From Burkholderia arboris (GTDB lineage: Bacteria; Pseudomonadota; Gammaproteobacteria; Burkholderiales; Burkholderiaceae): DNA of 64,000 nt. A program made the position numbers and the translations under genes. The first letter of the stretch is position 1. Every line of letters begins with the position of its first letter. The notes beneath the pieces are model-generated. The model was not told the origin of the DNA. It made no database searches and saw only the letters and a list, made by a program, of their open reading frames with translations. The DNA is taken from positions 62,001-126,000 of the forward strand of contig NZ_CABVPX010000002.1 in assembly GCF_902499125.1 (NCBI RefSeq), read 5' to 3'. Positions 1 through 8,544 of this stretch are shown here, piece by piece.

Positions 1-910
1 TCACGGTACGCTCGACAGATGACGGCAACCCCGGGTTGTTGGTCGGCTTGCCGCGATACGTACTGGCATCGAGGCGCGTGATCAGGCCGTTGCTGCCGAC
101 GGGCACCGCGCCGCTGAACGCGAAGTAGGTCTGCTTGTCGCGTCCCGGCGGCGCGAGCGCGGAGATGCTCAACTGCTCGCCGAACGACGTGAGGCCGTTT
201 TCGGTCGCGGTGATGAGGCCCTGGACGCCCGGGTGGTTGAAGTCGATCCCGGTGCTGACGTTGAACGGCTTGCGGTCGACCGCAAGATCGAGCGTCGTGG
301 CGCCGTCGGTGGTTTGCGGCGGCGGGACATTCGCCTTCACCGTGAGGCCGGGCAGCAGGCCGAACGTGTTCACGTAGCGCTCGAACGTCGCGCGGCGCAG
401 CGGGCGGTCGGCCGTGATATGCGCGGCAATCGCACGAATCTTCGATTCCATCGCGCCGGGCTTGCCGGTGACCTTCACATCCGACACGTAGCCTTCGACA
501 ACCGTGATGCGCACGACGCCGTTCTCGAACGTCTGCGCGGGAACGAACGCGAACGACAGCGCGAAGCCGCGCTCCTGGTACAGCTTCGTCACGCCGTTGG
601 CGGTTTCGATCAGTTCGCCGATCGTGATGTCCTTGCCGACGAGGGGCGTGAAGCGGCGCGTGATTTCCTCGAACGGAATCGACTTCACGCCTTCGACCTG
701 GAACGTCTTCGGCGTCAGGTGACGCGACAGCAGCTCCTGCAACTGCGGCGCTTGCGGTGCGACCTGTACGGTGACGTTCGGGCCTGTCTTCGGTGCGTTG
801 ATCTGGGGAAGGGAGTCGAGCGGGTTACCGCCGACGCGCGTTTGTGCCTGTGCCGTGCCTGCCGCCGCGATGACGAGCAGCATCATCCATCTGTCGAGTC
901 TGGATTTCAT
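1..910 (-). CDS. ShlB/FhaC/HecB-family outer-membrane transporter (TpsB), C-terminus beyond window
   Basis: The visible N-terminal ~303 residues begin with a signal peptide (MKSRLDRWMMLLVIAAAG, ending near AQAQ). A linker and a POTRA_2-type domain follow (about residues 55-145, around FQVEGVKSI and YQERGFALSFAFVP), then the start of the ShlB barrel domain. Family proteins are 16-strand barrels that export one partner protein through the outer membrane. The barrel is cut by the window edge, so integrity cannot be judged. It is the last gene of a minus-strand group behind two repeat-rich lipoproteins, 145 bp downstream of the second. No TpsA gene with a TPS secretion domain lies on the visible side, so the substrate is unknown. 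Confidence 0.85.
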   Translation of the reverse strand, partial: MKSRLDRWMMLLVIAAAGTAQAQTRVGGNPLDSLPQINAPKTGPNVTVQVAPQAPQLQELLSRHLTPKTFQVEGVKSIPFEEITRRFTPLVGKDITIGELIETANGVTKLYQERGFALSFAFVPAQTFENGVVRITVVEGYVSDVKVTGKPGAMESKIRAIAAHITADRPLRRATFERYVNTFGLLPGLTVKANVPPPQTTDGATTLDLAVDRKPFNVSTGIDFNHPGVQGLITATENGLTSFGEQLSISALAPPGRDKQTYFAFSGAVPVGSNGLITRLDASTYRGKPTNNPGLPSSVERTV

Positions 911-955
911 TGTTCTTCCTCGTAGGCCTTGCTTTTGTGTCTTCTTTGTAATGCC

Positions 956-983
956 GGCGCGCGACACCCAGGTGTCGCGCGCC
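956..983 (-). promoter_or_regulatory. Strong hairpin between lipoprotein gene and tpsB
   Basis: A perfect 13-base inverted repeat (956-968 against 971-983) has only two bases between the arms, so about 12 pairs would form. It lies in the 145-bp gap. No T-run follows on the minus strand, so it is more likely a processing or attenuation stem than a full terminator. It may lower tpsB expression relative to the lipoproteins. Confidence 0.5.
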
Positions 984-1055
984 GCGTGCCGCCATGCCGG
1001 TTGTGTGTGTACGGCCGCGCCATCCGCTCCGGCTGCGATAGTGCGACCGTCCTCC

Positions 1056-2471
1056 TTACTTGCCAACGCTACCCAGCGTACCCAGCAACCCCGTTACCGG
1101 TGCCAGCAGGCCCGTCGAACCGCCGCCCGACGATGCGGTACCCGTGACGCTGCCGACCAGCGACGTGACCGGCGCGAGCGGGCTCGAGCCCCCGGATGCA
1201 CCGCCCACTGCTCCGGTGACAGTATTCAGCAATCCGGTGACCGGCGCGAGAGGGTTTGCACTGCCTGCGCCACCCGTTGCGCCACCCAGCGTGCCCGTGA
1301 CCGTCGACACGAGATTCGTGACGGGGGCGAGCGGGCCGCCGTTGCCGCCTGCCGCGCCGCTCAGTGCACCCGTGACCGTCGAGACGAGGCCCGTGACCGG
1401 TGCGAGCGGGCCGCTGCCCGAGCCGCCCGTTGCACCGCCGAGGGCGCCCGTGAGCGAGCCGAGCGGCGTGGAACCCAGACCCGACAGCAGGCCGCCGAGC
1501 GGGTTCGTCGAGCCGGAACCCGACGACGTGCCGTTCTGGACGGTCGCCGTCGAGCCGCCGACGAGGCTCGTGATCAGGCCGGGGATCGGCGCGGCACCGT
1601 TCGGGCCGTTCGGGTTGACGAGGCCACCCGCGTTGGTCACGGTGTTGCCGACCGCGGTCACGAGCTGACCGACGTCGCCGACGAGCGGCTGGCTCGACGT
1701 GCCGCCGACCTGCTTGCCGGCCGAGCTGATCGCGCCGCCGATCTGGCCGAGCAGGCCCGAGACGGGTTGGCCGAGGCCGGTCGTCGTGCCGACCTGCTGG
1801 GTGACCTGGCCGGCGGTGATCACGAGCGGCGTGATCGCCGAGCTGATCGGTTGCGTGACCTGCTGCACGGCACCGGACGACAGCGTGGAACCGATCGTCG
1901 TACCGGCGGCCGTCAGGCCGTTGGCAACCGTATCGAGCACGGTGCCGACCGGGGTCGTGACCGGTGCGAGCGGGGCGAGCGGGCCCGTACCCAGCGCCTT
2001 GACCGTCGAGCTCAGGCCGGACACCGTGTTGCTCGTCGCGCCGACCACGTTGCCGAGACCGGCAACCGTCGTGCCGACCGGATCCTTCGTCGAGCCGATC
2101 TGTCCCAGCCCGTTGCTGACGGCATCGGCCGCCGCGCCGACGATCGTGCCGGTGCTGGAGAGCGTGCTGCCGACGCCCTTCGTCACGCCGTCGCCGAGGC
2201 CGGGCAGGCTGATGTTGCCGACCGTGCTGCCGAGGTCGGTGGCCGTCTGGCCGACCGTGCTGACGACACCCTTGGTGCCGGTCGGCGAGCCGCTGGTGCC
2301 GCTCGTGCTGGGCGTACCGCTCGTGCTCGGATTGTTGTTGTTGCTGCTGGCCGGCGGCGAGCTCACGCCGCCACCGCCGCAGGCGGCCAGCAGGCAGGCT
2401 GCGGCGAAGGCGGTGAGGGGCACGCGCCACTGGCGCAGGGCGACCGTCGTGATTGAACGTTGCTGGGACAT
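1056..2471 (-). CDS. Collagen-like repeat lipoprotein 1
   Basis: A 471-residue protein with a lipoprotein signal (LLAAC, lipidated Cys31) followed by a Gly/Ser/Asn/Thr-rich linker. The rest is built from degenerate units of about 25 residues with the core [13 protein letters not shown] and glycine-rich spacers, densest in the C-terminal half. Burkholderia homologues are usually called collagen-like triple-helix repeat proteins, although only the short linker approaches Gly-X-Y. It is a paralogue of the upstream gene (2512-4182), 40 bp away on the same strand, so the two are probably co-transcribed. Likely location is the outer membrane or cell surface. The function is unknown; adhesion or matrix formation is only a guess from the repeats and the neighbouring pilus and transporter genes. 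Confidence 0.8.
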   Translation of the reverse strand: MSQQRSITTVALRQWRVPLTAFAAACLLAACGGGGVSSPPASSNNNNPSTSGTPSTSGTSGSPTGTKGVVSTVGQTATDLGSTVGNISLPGLGDGVTKGVGSTLSSTGTIVGAAADAVSNGLGQIGSTKDPVGTTVAGLGNVVGATSNTVSGLSSTVKALGTGPLAPLAPVTTPVGTVLDTVANGLTAAGTTIGSTLSSGAVQQVTQPISSAITPLVITAGQVTQQVGTTTGLGQPVSGLLGQIGGAISSAGKQVGGTSSQPLVGDVGQLVTAVGNTVTNAGGLVNPNGPNGAAPIPGLITSLVGGSTATVQNGTSSGSGSTNPLGGLLSGLGSTPLGSLTGALGGATGGSGSGPLAPVTGLVSTVTGALSGAAGGNGGPLAPVTNLVSTVTGTLGGATGGAGSANPLAPVTGLLNTVTGAVGGASGGSSPLAPVTSLVGSVTGTASSGGGSTGLLAPVTGLLGTLGSVGK

Positions 2472-2511
2472 GATGGACTCCTCGCTGTCTTGTCGATGAA
2501 TGGATACCGGA

Positions 2512-4182
2512 TTACTTGCCGTGCGTGCCGCCGAGCAGGCCGCCGATCAGCGACGTGACAGGCGCGAGCGGATTCGACGACGAGCCCGCGTTCGTGACGG
2601 CGCCCGTGCCGCCGCTCAGTGCGGGTGCGCCGACCGCGCTCGTGACCGTGGATACCGCGTTCGTCACCGGGGCGAGCGGGCTGCCGCCGCCTGCGCCACC
2701 GAGTGCGCCCGTGACTGCGCCGAGGAGGCCCGTGACCGGTGCGAGCGGACCGCCGCTCGTGCCGCCCGTTGCGCCGCCGAGTGCGCCGGTGACCGTCGAG
2801 ACGAGGCCCGTGACCGGAGCGAGCGGGCCGCCGCTGCCGCCTGCCGCGCCGCCGAGTGCACCAGTGACCGTCGAGACGAGGCCCGTGACCGGGGCGAGCG
2901 GGCCGCCGCTGCCGCCTGCTGCACCGCCGAGTGCGCCGGTAACCGTCGAGACGAGGCCCGTGACCGGGGCAAGCGGGCCGCCGCTGCCGCCTGCCGCGCC
3001 GCCGAGTGCGCCGGTCACGGTCGAGACGAGGCCGGTGACTGGTGCGAGCGGGCCGCTGCCGCCACCCGTTGCGCCGCCGAGTGCGCCCGTGACCGTGGAG
3101 ACGAGGCCCGTGAGCGGGGCGAGCGGGTTGGTCACGCCGCCGGTGCCACCGGTGAGCAGGCCGCCGACGGCCTTCACGGTGTTGCCCGTCGACGAGACGG
3201 TGTTGCCGAGGCCCGTGGTGACCGGGTTGCCGCCCGTCGATGCGAGCAGCGCGCCGGCCTGGTTCAGACCGTTGCCGATCGTGCCGAGCAGCGTGTTGAC
3301 CGGCGCGCCGAGGCCGGTCGCCGAGCCGATCGTCTGGGTCGTCTGGCCGACCATCGTCGTGATCGGCGTGATGGCCGAGCTGACGGTTTGCGTGACTTGC
3401 TGGATCGGGCCGGTCGACAGTGCGTTGGTGAGCGTGTTGCCGCCGTTCGCGACGGCGCCGCCGAGCGTCGACACGAGGCCGCCGACGGCACCCGTGACCG
3501 GGGCGAGCGGCGACAGCGGGCCGCTGCCGAGGCTCGTGACCAGGTTGCCCGTTTGCGTAACTGCGCCGCCCAGCTGATTGACCACGCCGCCCGTGCTGGC
3601 GAGCGTGGTGCCGAGCGGATCCTTCGTTGCGCCAAGCTGGCCGAGACCGTTGCCGAGACCGTTGCCCAGCGCGGTGACGGCGCCGCCCACGTTCTGCACG
3701 ATGCCGCCGGCGGCTTGCGTGGTGGCCGGGTTGACGCCAGGCAGGCTCTGGCTGCCGATGACGGAGCCGAGACCCGAGACGGTGCTGCCGACACCCGTGA
3801 CGATATTGCTGCTGTTTGCGAGGACATTTCCCACTGGGTTCGACGACACACCCGAGGTGCCGGACGTACCGCTCGTGCCGGAGGTACCGCTGGTGCCGGA
3901 GGTGCCGGAGGTGCCGCTCGTGCCCGAGGTGCCGGAGGTACCGCTCGTACCCGAGGTGCCGCTGGTGCCCGACGTGCCGCTCGTCCCCGAGGTACCGCTC
4001 GTGCCGGACGAGTTGCCGCCCGACGTGGAGATCGAATCGCCGCCGCCCGAGCTCGAGCCGCCGCCGAGACCTTGGCTGATGGAGCCGGAACCGCCGCACG
4101 CGGAGAGGGAAAGCATGGCTGCAACGGTGGCCGCGATCAGAGTCGTCCGGAACACGCCATGAGGGATAACCTTAATGTCCAT
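2512..4182 (-). CDS. Collagen-like repeat lipoprotein 2 with (Gly-Thr-Ser)n stalk
   Basis: A 556-residue lipoprotein with lipobox LSAC (Cys29). After a Gly/Ser linker comes an uninterrupted run of about 17 Gly-Thr-Ser triplets (roughly residues 60-111), a true Gly-X-Y periodicity without proline. A central region resembling lipoprotein 1 follows. A C-terminal array of near-identical 25-residue units with core [19 protein letters not shown] repeats about six times and ends in GGTHGK. It is the first gene of the minus-strand group leading to the TpsB-type transporter. The Thr/Ser-rich stalk could be O-glycosylated, which is inference. The paralogous pair suggests local duplication with repeat expansion. 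Confidence 0.8.
   Translation of the reverse strand: MDIKVIPHGVFRTTLIAATVAAMLSLSACGGSGSISQGLGGGSSSGGGDSISTSGGNSSGTSGTSGTSGTSGTSGTSGTSGTSGTSGTSGTSGTSGTSGTSGTSGTSGTSGVSSNPVGNVLANSSNIVTGVGSTVSGLGSVIGSQSLPGVNPATTQAAGGIVQNVGGAVTALGNGLGNGLGQLGATKDPLGTTLASTGGVVNQLGGAVTQTGNLVTSLGSGPLSPLAPVTGAVGGLVSTLGGAVANGGNTLTNALSTGPIQQVTQTVSSAITPITTMVGQTTQTIGSATGLGAPVNTLLGTIGNGLNQAGALLASTGGNPVTTGLGNTVSSTGNTVKAVGGLLTGGTGGVTNPLAPLTGLVSTVTGALGGATGGGSGPLAPVTGLVSTVTGALGGAAGGSGGPLAPVTGLVSTVTGALGGAAGGSGGPLAPVTGLVSTVTGALGGAAGGSGGPLAPVTGLVSTVTGALGGATGGTSGGPLAPVTGLLGAVTGALGGAGGGSPLAPVTNAVSTVTSAVGAPALSGGTGAVTNAGSSSNPLAPVTSLIGGLLGGTHGK
2713..3117 (-). repeat. 75-bp tandem coding repeats
   Basis: Unit boundaries marked by the motif for STVTG fall at about 2791, 2866, 2941, 3016 and 3091, exactly 75 bp apart, with a variant unit beginning near 2713 (78 bp spacing). 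Each unit encodes 25 residues. Copies differ at third positions, so they are old enough to have diverged silently while the protein stayed constant. Confidence 0.9.
3851..4003 (-). repeat. 9-bp tandem repeat encoding Gly-Thr-Ser x17
   Basis: Seventeen 9-bp units lie in register. Synonymous codons vary between units (Ser as TCC, TCG or AGC; Gly as GGC or GGT), so the peptide period is better conserved than the DNA. That argues for selection on Gly-X-Y and against very recent slippage. Confidence 0.85.
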
Positions 4183-4858
4183 TTTGTCCTCGCATTAAAG
4201 ATGTGTTGTGAACTGCGTTGTGTTGAGTGGTGCGAGGACTACTCTGCAACAGTCGTGCCATTCCGATGCCCGACGGTTCGACAACAGGTTTTAAACGAGG
4301 CAATTCCTTGTCGGAAAAGGAAGTTATGGAAATTGAAAGATTGTTGAATCTGTTTAAGTGCAGACGAATGAGAACGGTTTCGGCCGTTTCGTAACGTAAC
4401 GTCACAACATTGGCGTTACGCGTGCGGCGTAACGTGGGGCCCATGCAGGCTTGGTGGACGAGGCAATTGTTTTACTGGTGGATTAGGCGTGCACATCTAA
4501 CCTATCGTAAATCCTATGTGTAAGTCGTACCGAAACGCCGTACAAATACGTTGTGCTCCTGAAGATTTTTTTCCGACAGAGTCGCTAAAGAGGTTGGAAC
4601 TTAAATAGGATCGGATATAGAATCCGGAGCAGATGTAAGGAAATGTACGGTTCGGTACACAACGTTCGAGGAGGGTCACTATCGCGAATGTTAACTTGCA
4701 TCAAATTGTGAGCCATGCCCTTCGGGGCGACCTATAAAGAAAGCGCACCCGACTGTCGTTACAGCAGATGTAGCGAACGGCTCGGGGCAAGGGCCGGATA
4801 TGCGGGGACGTATACGTATAAAAGGCCAAAAAACGTAAATACAGGCACGAGGAATAAA
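4183..4858. other. Divergent intergenic region between lipoprotein operon and tad locus
   Basis: This is 676 bp of noticeably AT-richer DNA with no convincing gene. It holds the regulatory DNA for the minus-strand lipoprotein operon and the plus-strand flp operon. The visible structure is a set of GTAACG/CGTTAC boxes (4390-4434) and a short GCCC-TTCG-GGGC hairpin near 4717-4728. No clear sigma-70 or sigma-54 promoter could be assigned with confidence. Confidence 0.6.
4390..4434. promoter_or_regulatory. GTAACG box cluster with perfect inverted repeat
   Basis: Tandem CGTAACG boxes near 4390-4402 are followed by an inverted repeat with perfect 8-bp arms (CGTTACGC at 4414-4421, GCGTAACG at 4427-4434) and a 5-bp spacer. 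It lies about 230 bp upstream of lipoprotein 2 and 425 bp upstream of flp. The shape suits a dimeric regulator, but none is identified. Confidence 0.4.
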
Positions 4859-5029
4859 ATGAAAGCAATCATCAAGCGTTTCCTTAAAGAAGAAAACGGG
4901 GTTACCGCAGTCGAGTACGGACTCATCGCCGGGCTGGTCGCCGTTGCCCTCGTCACTGCCGTTGGCACGTTGACGGGCGGTATCTCGGGGGCGTTCTCCT
5001 ACATCGCGAACCAGCTGCCGAAGGCATAA
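4859..5029 (+). CDS. flp: Flp-type pilin (major tad pilin)
   Basis: A 56-residue prepilin. A short basic leader ends at Gly14, and the next residues VTAVEY carry the Glu (+5) and Tyr (+6) typical of Flp pilins. A hydrophobic helix (about 20-40) follows. Processing after Gly14 by the TadV peptidase encoded next would release the subunit that polymerises into adhesive Flp fibres. The start at 4859 was chosen because an AGGA lies about 8 bases upstream and because the leader length fits the family; a longer reading frame from 4715 does not. It is the first gene of the tad locus, separated from the peptidase by a hairpin. Confidence 0.95.
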   Translation: MKAIIKRFLKEENGVTAVEYGLIAGLVAVALVTAVGTLTGGISGAFSYIANQLPKA

Positions 5030-5063
5030 CGAACGGGCTTTTGCTCACTCCCTGTTGTTAGGG

Positions 5064-5089
5064 GCGCGGATTGCTTCGGCAATCCGCGC
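5064..5089 (+). terminator. Hairpin after flp (11-bp stem, TTCG loop)
   Basis: A perfect 11-bp stem (5064-5074 with 5079-5089) is capped by a TTCG tetraloop, 34 bp after the flp stop. Only a weak T-rich tail follows, so it probably acts as a partial terminator or an RNA-stabilising 3' end. Either would let pilin be made in excess over the assembly machinery. Confidence 0.65.
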
Positions 5090-5115
5090 GGTAAGTTTTG
5101 CCGCTCGGGGCGTAA

Positions 5116-5610
5116 ATGATCCTGCTAACTGGCGTCGGGGTTTTCCTCGCGTGGGCGGTGCTTGTCGCGCTCGAGGACATCCGTCATAGGCGTATACCGA
5201 ATTCACTGGTGATCGGTGGATTCGTATCTGCATTTCTGCTCTCCGGACATAATCCATTCGGCATTTCCGTGAATCAGGCGCTCATTGGCGTACTGATCGG
5301 CTTTGTCAGCCTTTTTCCGTTTTTCGTGCTGCGCGTCATGGGCGCCGCAGATGTCAAGGTATTCGCGGTATTGGGCGCGTGGTGCGGCCCGCATGCGCTG
5401 CTGTGGCTCTGGATCGTGGCGAGCCTGCTTGCATTCGCGCATGCCGGTACGCTGGTCTTCGCCACCCGTACGCCGGTATCCGCGTTGTGGCAGCGGCATG
5501 CTCCGACGATGGAGATCGCCGGGTTCCGGGCGTCGCCGTATGCCGCGTTTCTCGTGATTCCGGCAGCACTGTGGTGCCTGTACCGGATCGCTACCGGGGG
5601 GATGCAATGA
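5116..5610 (+). CDS. tadV: A24-family prepilin peptidase (TadV/CpaA)
   Basis: A 164-residue inner-membrane aspartic peptidase that removes the leader from Flp and the pseudopilins. Two catalytic aspartates fit the family: Asp21 in LEDIRHRRIPN and Asp79 in GAADVK (the GxGD-like motif). Four to five hydrophobic segments surround them. The protein lacks the N-methylation domain of PilD-type enzymes, as usual for tad systems. Its stop overlaps the start of the TadE gene (ATGA), indicating coupled translation. Confidence 0.93.
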   Translation: MILLTGVGVFLAWAVLVALEDIRHRRIPNSLVIGGFVSAFLLSGHNPFGISVNQALIGVLIGFVSLFPFFVLRVMGAADVKVFAVLGAWCGPHALLWLWIVASLLAFAHAGTLVFATRTPVSALWQRHAPTMEIAGFRASPYAAFLVIPAALWCLYRIATGGMQ

Positions 5611-6101
5611 CGGCCGTTCGTCCCGTGTCGGGCTGGCGGCGTCGCGAGCGTGGCGCGACGGCCATCGAATTTGCACTGATGCTGCCGGTGTTCTTCCTGA
5701 TCCTGTACGCGATCGTCACGTACGGGATGATCTTCGCCGCGCAGCAAAACCTGACGCTGGCGGCAACGGAGGGCGCGCGCGCCGCGCTGAACTATCAGCA
5801 GGTCGGAGCGGCCGCATCGGTGCAGGCGGCACAGCAGGCCGCGCTTGCGGCGCGGGCCCAGGCCGCCTGCACGGCCGCAACGAACCTGACCACGTGGCTG
5901 AAAGGATCGACGTGCACGCCGACGCAGCAAGGCAGCTGTTCGTACGACACGACGATGCTGTGCGTGCAGATCACGCTGACCTACCCATATTCGCAGAACC
6001 CGCTGATCCCGTCGTTCCCGCTGCTCGGTGCGCTGTTGCCGGTGCCGTCGACACTCACCGGAACCGCGATGGTGCAGATCAGCCCGGTCAACATCATATA
6101 A
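5607..6101 (+). CDS. tadE: TadE-family pseudopilin
   Basis: A 164-residue protein with a short basic leader and the motif RGATAIEFALMLPVFF, i.e. a Gly followed by a hydrophobic segment with Glu at +5, as in TadE/TadF minor pilins cleaved by the prepilin peptidase. The C-terminal part is predicted periplasmic and has four cysteines (AACTAA, STCTP, GSCSY, MLCVQ) that may form disulfides. The start at 5607 overlaps the tadV stop by four bases; the longer upstream frame overlaps tadV and lacks a pilin-type N-terminus. Such pseudopilins are needed for Flp pilus assembly. Confidence 0.9.
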   Translation: MTAVRPVSGWRRRERGATAIEFALMLPVFFLILYAIVTYGMIFAAQQNLTLAATEGARAALNYQQVGAAASVQAAQQAALAARAQAACTAATNLTTWLKGSTCTPTQQGSCSYDTTMLCVQITLTYPYSQNPLIPSFPLLGALLPVPSTLTGTAMVQISPVNII

Positions 6102-6196
6102 ACGGCAGCGATCGCGTCGTGCCGGGTGGAGGGCGCCCGGCCGGCAAGGTTGCGCGGAGAATTCAATCGTGAGTAGCGGGGAAACATAACAACACC

Positions 6197-7084
6197 ATGG
6201 CCAACAACCTGACCAAGATCATTGCCGGCTTGCTGATCGCGATCGCGGTCCTGCTCGGCGTCTATGCATGGATGCTCGGCCGCAAGCCGGCCGACGTCGC
6301 GCCGGTTGCGGCGACGGTCGCGACGCAAAGCGTACCGGTCGTCGTGGCGACACGGCCGTTGCAGGCCGGCCAGCCGATCCCGGCCGATGCGCTGAAGGTG
6401 CAGCAGTCGGCCGCCGCGCCGCAAGGGGCGTTTGCCGATCCGCTGCAACTGGTCGGCCGCATTCCGGCAGCCGACATTCCCGCGCAGGCGGCCGTCGTCG
6501 CCAGCGCATTGTCGTCCGGGCTTGCCGAGCAGATCGCCCCGGGCGAGCGCGCCGTCGCGATCAAGGTCGACGAGACCAACGCGGTCGGCAACCGCGTGCG
6601 GCCCGGCAACTATGTCGACGTGTTCCTGAACCTGAAGCGCGACGGGACCGGCGTGGCGATCGGCGGAACGTCGACGGCCGAGATCGCGAATACGCAGGCA
6701 CGGCTGCTGATGTCGAAGGTTCGCGTGCTGTCGTTCGGCGATGCCACGACCGAGCGGGACAGCTCGAACGGCTCGGTGGTCGGGATGCGGACCGCAGTGC
6801 TGGCCGTGCCGACCGCACAGGTTGACGCGCTGACGCTCGCCGAGCAGAGCGGCCGGCTCGTGCTCGCGCTGCGTAACCCGCGCGACGACGATGTCGCGGC
6901 GCAGACCGTCGCGGTTCGTGCCGGCGACGACAAGACCCCGTCGGCGCTTGCAGCCGCCGGCGTGATGCTGGGCGATCTGTCGAAGAGCGCGACGAGCCCG
7001 GCGCCGCGGGTGGTCACGCGGCATCCGGGCGGCGGCGGCATCGAAGTGATTCGGGGTGGGCGGGCCGAAACGGTCGCCTATTGA
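6197..7084 (+). CDS. cpaB: Flp pilus assembly protein CpaB/RcpC
   Basis: A 295-residue protein with one N-terminal transmembrane segment (about 8-26), then a SAF domain (about 45-110, around VVVATRPLQAGQPIPADAL) and an RcpC/CpaB domain with APGERAVAIKVDE and GNYVDVF. CpaB is a periplasmic, membrane-anchored component of the tad secretion channel and is thought to work with the CpaC secretin. The reading frame ends at the point where the next one opens. A 95-bp gap separates it from tadE. Confidence 0.92.
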   Translation: MANNLTKIIAGLLIAIAVLLGVYAWMLGRKPADVAPVAATVATQSVPVVVATRPLQAGQPIPADALKVQQSAAAPQGAFADPLQLVGRIPAADIPAQAAVVASALSSGLAEQIAPGERAVAIKVDETNAVGNRVRPGNYVDVFLNLKRDGTGVAIGGTSTAEIANTQARLLMSKVRVLSFGDATTERDSSNGSVVGMRTAVLAVPTAQVDALTLAEQSGRLVLALRNPRDDDVAAQTVAVRAGDDKTPSALAAAGVMLGDLSKSATSPAPRVVTRHPGGGGIEVIRGGRAETVAY

Positions 7085-7137
7085 GCGGGACGAAGACGAC
7101 AACCAGAGAAGGGGGGCGGACCGATGCCTCCAAAACA

Positions 7138-8469
7138 ATGAAAAAGAAACTGATTGGATTGGCTATTGCATTGAGCGCGCTGGCGATGCCGCCGCTGTCG
7201 GACGCGGCCGACACGAGCGGGACGATCAGCCTGGCGATCGGCGCACAACGGCAGCTTGCGACGGGGCGTACGCTGCAACGGGTTGCGGTCGGCGATCCGT
7301 CGGTCGCCGACGTGCTCGTCGTGAAGGGCGGGCGCGGCGGCGTGCTGCTGATCGCGAAGAACGCCGGCGCGACGAACGTGATGATCTGGGAGCGCGGCCG
7401 CGACGAACCGACCGTCTACAACGTGAACGTCACGAGCGGCGCGGCGCGGGCGCTGCTCGACAGCGGATCGCCGAGCGTGAATACGTACGGGGGCACGACG
7501 GTGATCGGCGGCGCGTCCGGGACGCTCGAAGGGCACCAGCGGGCGGTTCATGCGGCGAAGTCGGTCGGCGGCAAGGACGCGACGACCGTCGATGCGTCGA
7601 CGATCTCCGGCAAGAACGTCGTGCAGGTCGACGTGCGCGTCGTCGAATTCAGCCGTTCGGTGCTGAAGCAGGCGGGCCTCAACTTCTTCAAGCAGAGCAA
7701 CGGCTTCTCGTTCGGCGCATTCGCGCCGACGGGGCTGACATCGATTACCGGTACGCCGGGCGGTTCGCTCACCTACAACACGAGCGTGCCGATTTCGTCG
7801 GCGTTCAACCTCGTCGTCAATTCGGTGTCGCACGGGTTGTTCGCAGACCTGTCGATTCTCGAGGCGAACAATCTGGCCCGCGTGCTCGCGCAGCCCACGC
7901 TTGTCGCGTTGTCCGGCCAGAGCGCGAACTTCCTCGCGGGCGGCGAAATTCCGGTGCCGGTGCCGCAATCGCTCGGCACGATCTCGATCGAGTGGAAACC
8001 CTACGGCGTCGGGCTCACGGTCACGCCGACCGTGCTGAGCCCGCGGCGGATCGCGCTGAAGGTCGCGCCCGAGTCGAGCCAGCTCGACTTCGTGCATTCG
8101 ATCACGATCAACAGCGTCCAGGTGCCTGCGCTGACGACGCGGCGCGCGGACACGACGGTCGAGCTCGGCGACGGCGAAAGCTTCGTGATCGGCGGCCTGA
8201 TCGACCGCGAGACCACGTCCAACGTCAACAAGGTGCCGTTCCTGGGCGATCTGCCCATCATCGGCGCGTTCTTCAAGAATCTGAGCTACCAGCAGAACGA
8301 CAAGGAGCTCGTGATCATCGTGACGCCGCATCTCGTTGCACCGATCGCGCAGGGCGCGCCGCTGCCGGCAACGCCGGGCGAGCTGTCCGAGCAACGCGAC
8401 GGTCCGGTGTGGCGTTCCTACCTGGGCGGCATGGCATCGCCGGATGCAGGACCGGGGTTCTCGAAATGA
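7138..8469 (+). CDS. cpaC: Type II/III secretin of the tad system (CpaC/RcpA)
   Basis: A 443-residue outer-membrane secretin that forms the pore for the Flp pilus. It has a signal peptide (MKKKLIGLAIALSALAMPP, cleaved near SDAAD), an N-terminal pilus/BON-like domain (about 25-105, with VGDPSVADV), and a secretin core. The core contains VDVRVVEF, the GGEIPVPV segment and the signature VPFLGDLPIIGAFF near the C-terminus. The ATG at 7138 is preferred to the upstream TTG at 7081 because it starts directly with the signal peptide. Confidence 0.93.
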   Translation: MKKKLIGLAIALSALAMPPLSDAADTSGTISLAIGAQRQLATGRTLQRVAVGDPSVADVLVVKGGRGGVLLIAKNAGATNVMIWERGRDEPTVYNVNVTSGAARALLDSGSPSVNTYGGTTVIGGASGTLEGHQRAVHAAKSVGGKDATTVDASTISGKNVVQVDVRVVEFSRSVLKQAGLNFFKQSNGFSFGAFAPTGLTSITGTPGGSLTYNTSVPISSAFNLVVNSVSHGLFADLSILEANNLARVLAQPTLVALSGQSANFLAGGEIPVPVPQSLGTISIEWKPYGVGLTVTPTVLSPRRIALKVAPESSQLDFVHSITINSVQVPALTTRRADTTVELGDGESFVIGGLIDRETTSNVNKVPFLGDLPIIGAFFKNLSYQQNDKELVIIVTPHLVAPIAQGAPLPATPGELSEQRDGPVWRSYLGGMASPDAGPGFSK

Positions 8470-8544
8470 GCGCGCCGAATCGTTACGGGACAGCGCAGGC
8501 CGTCGCGCACAACGCGATGCCTTGCTTCATTGGGAGTATCCAAG

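Noticed and set aside
2700-3120. Regular repeats that could suggest a CRISPR array
   Set aside because: Units are contiguous 75-bp coding repeats without unique spacers and stay in frame with the lipoprotein.
4440-4480. Sigma-54 (-24/-12) promoter for flp
   Set aside because: The GG and GC dinucleotides found are not at the required 10-base spacing.
4715-5029. Longer flp reading frame from 4715
   Set aside because: The first 48 residues do not resemble a prepilin leader and the ribosome site supports 4859.
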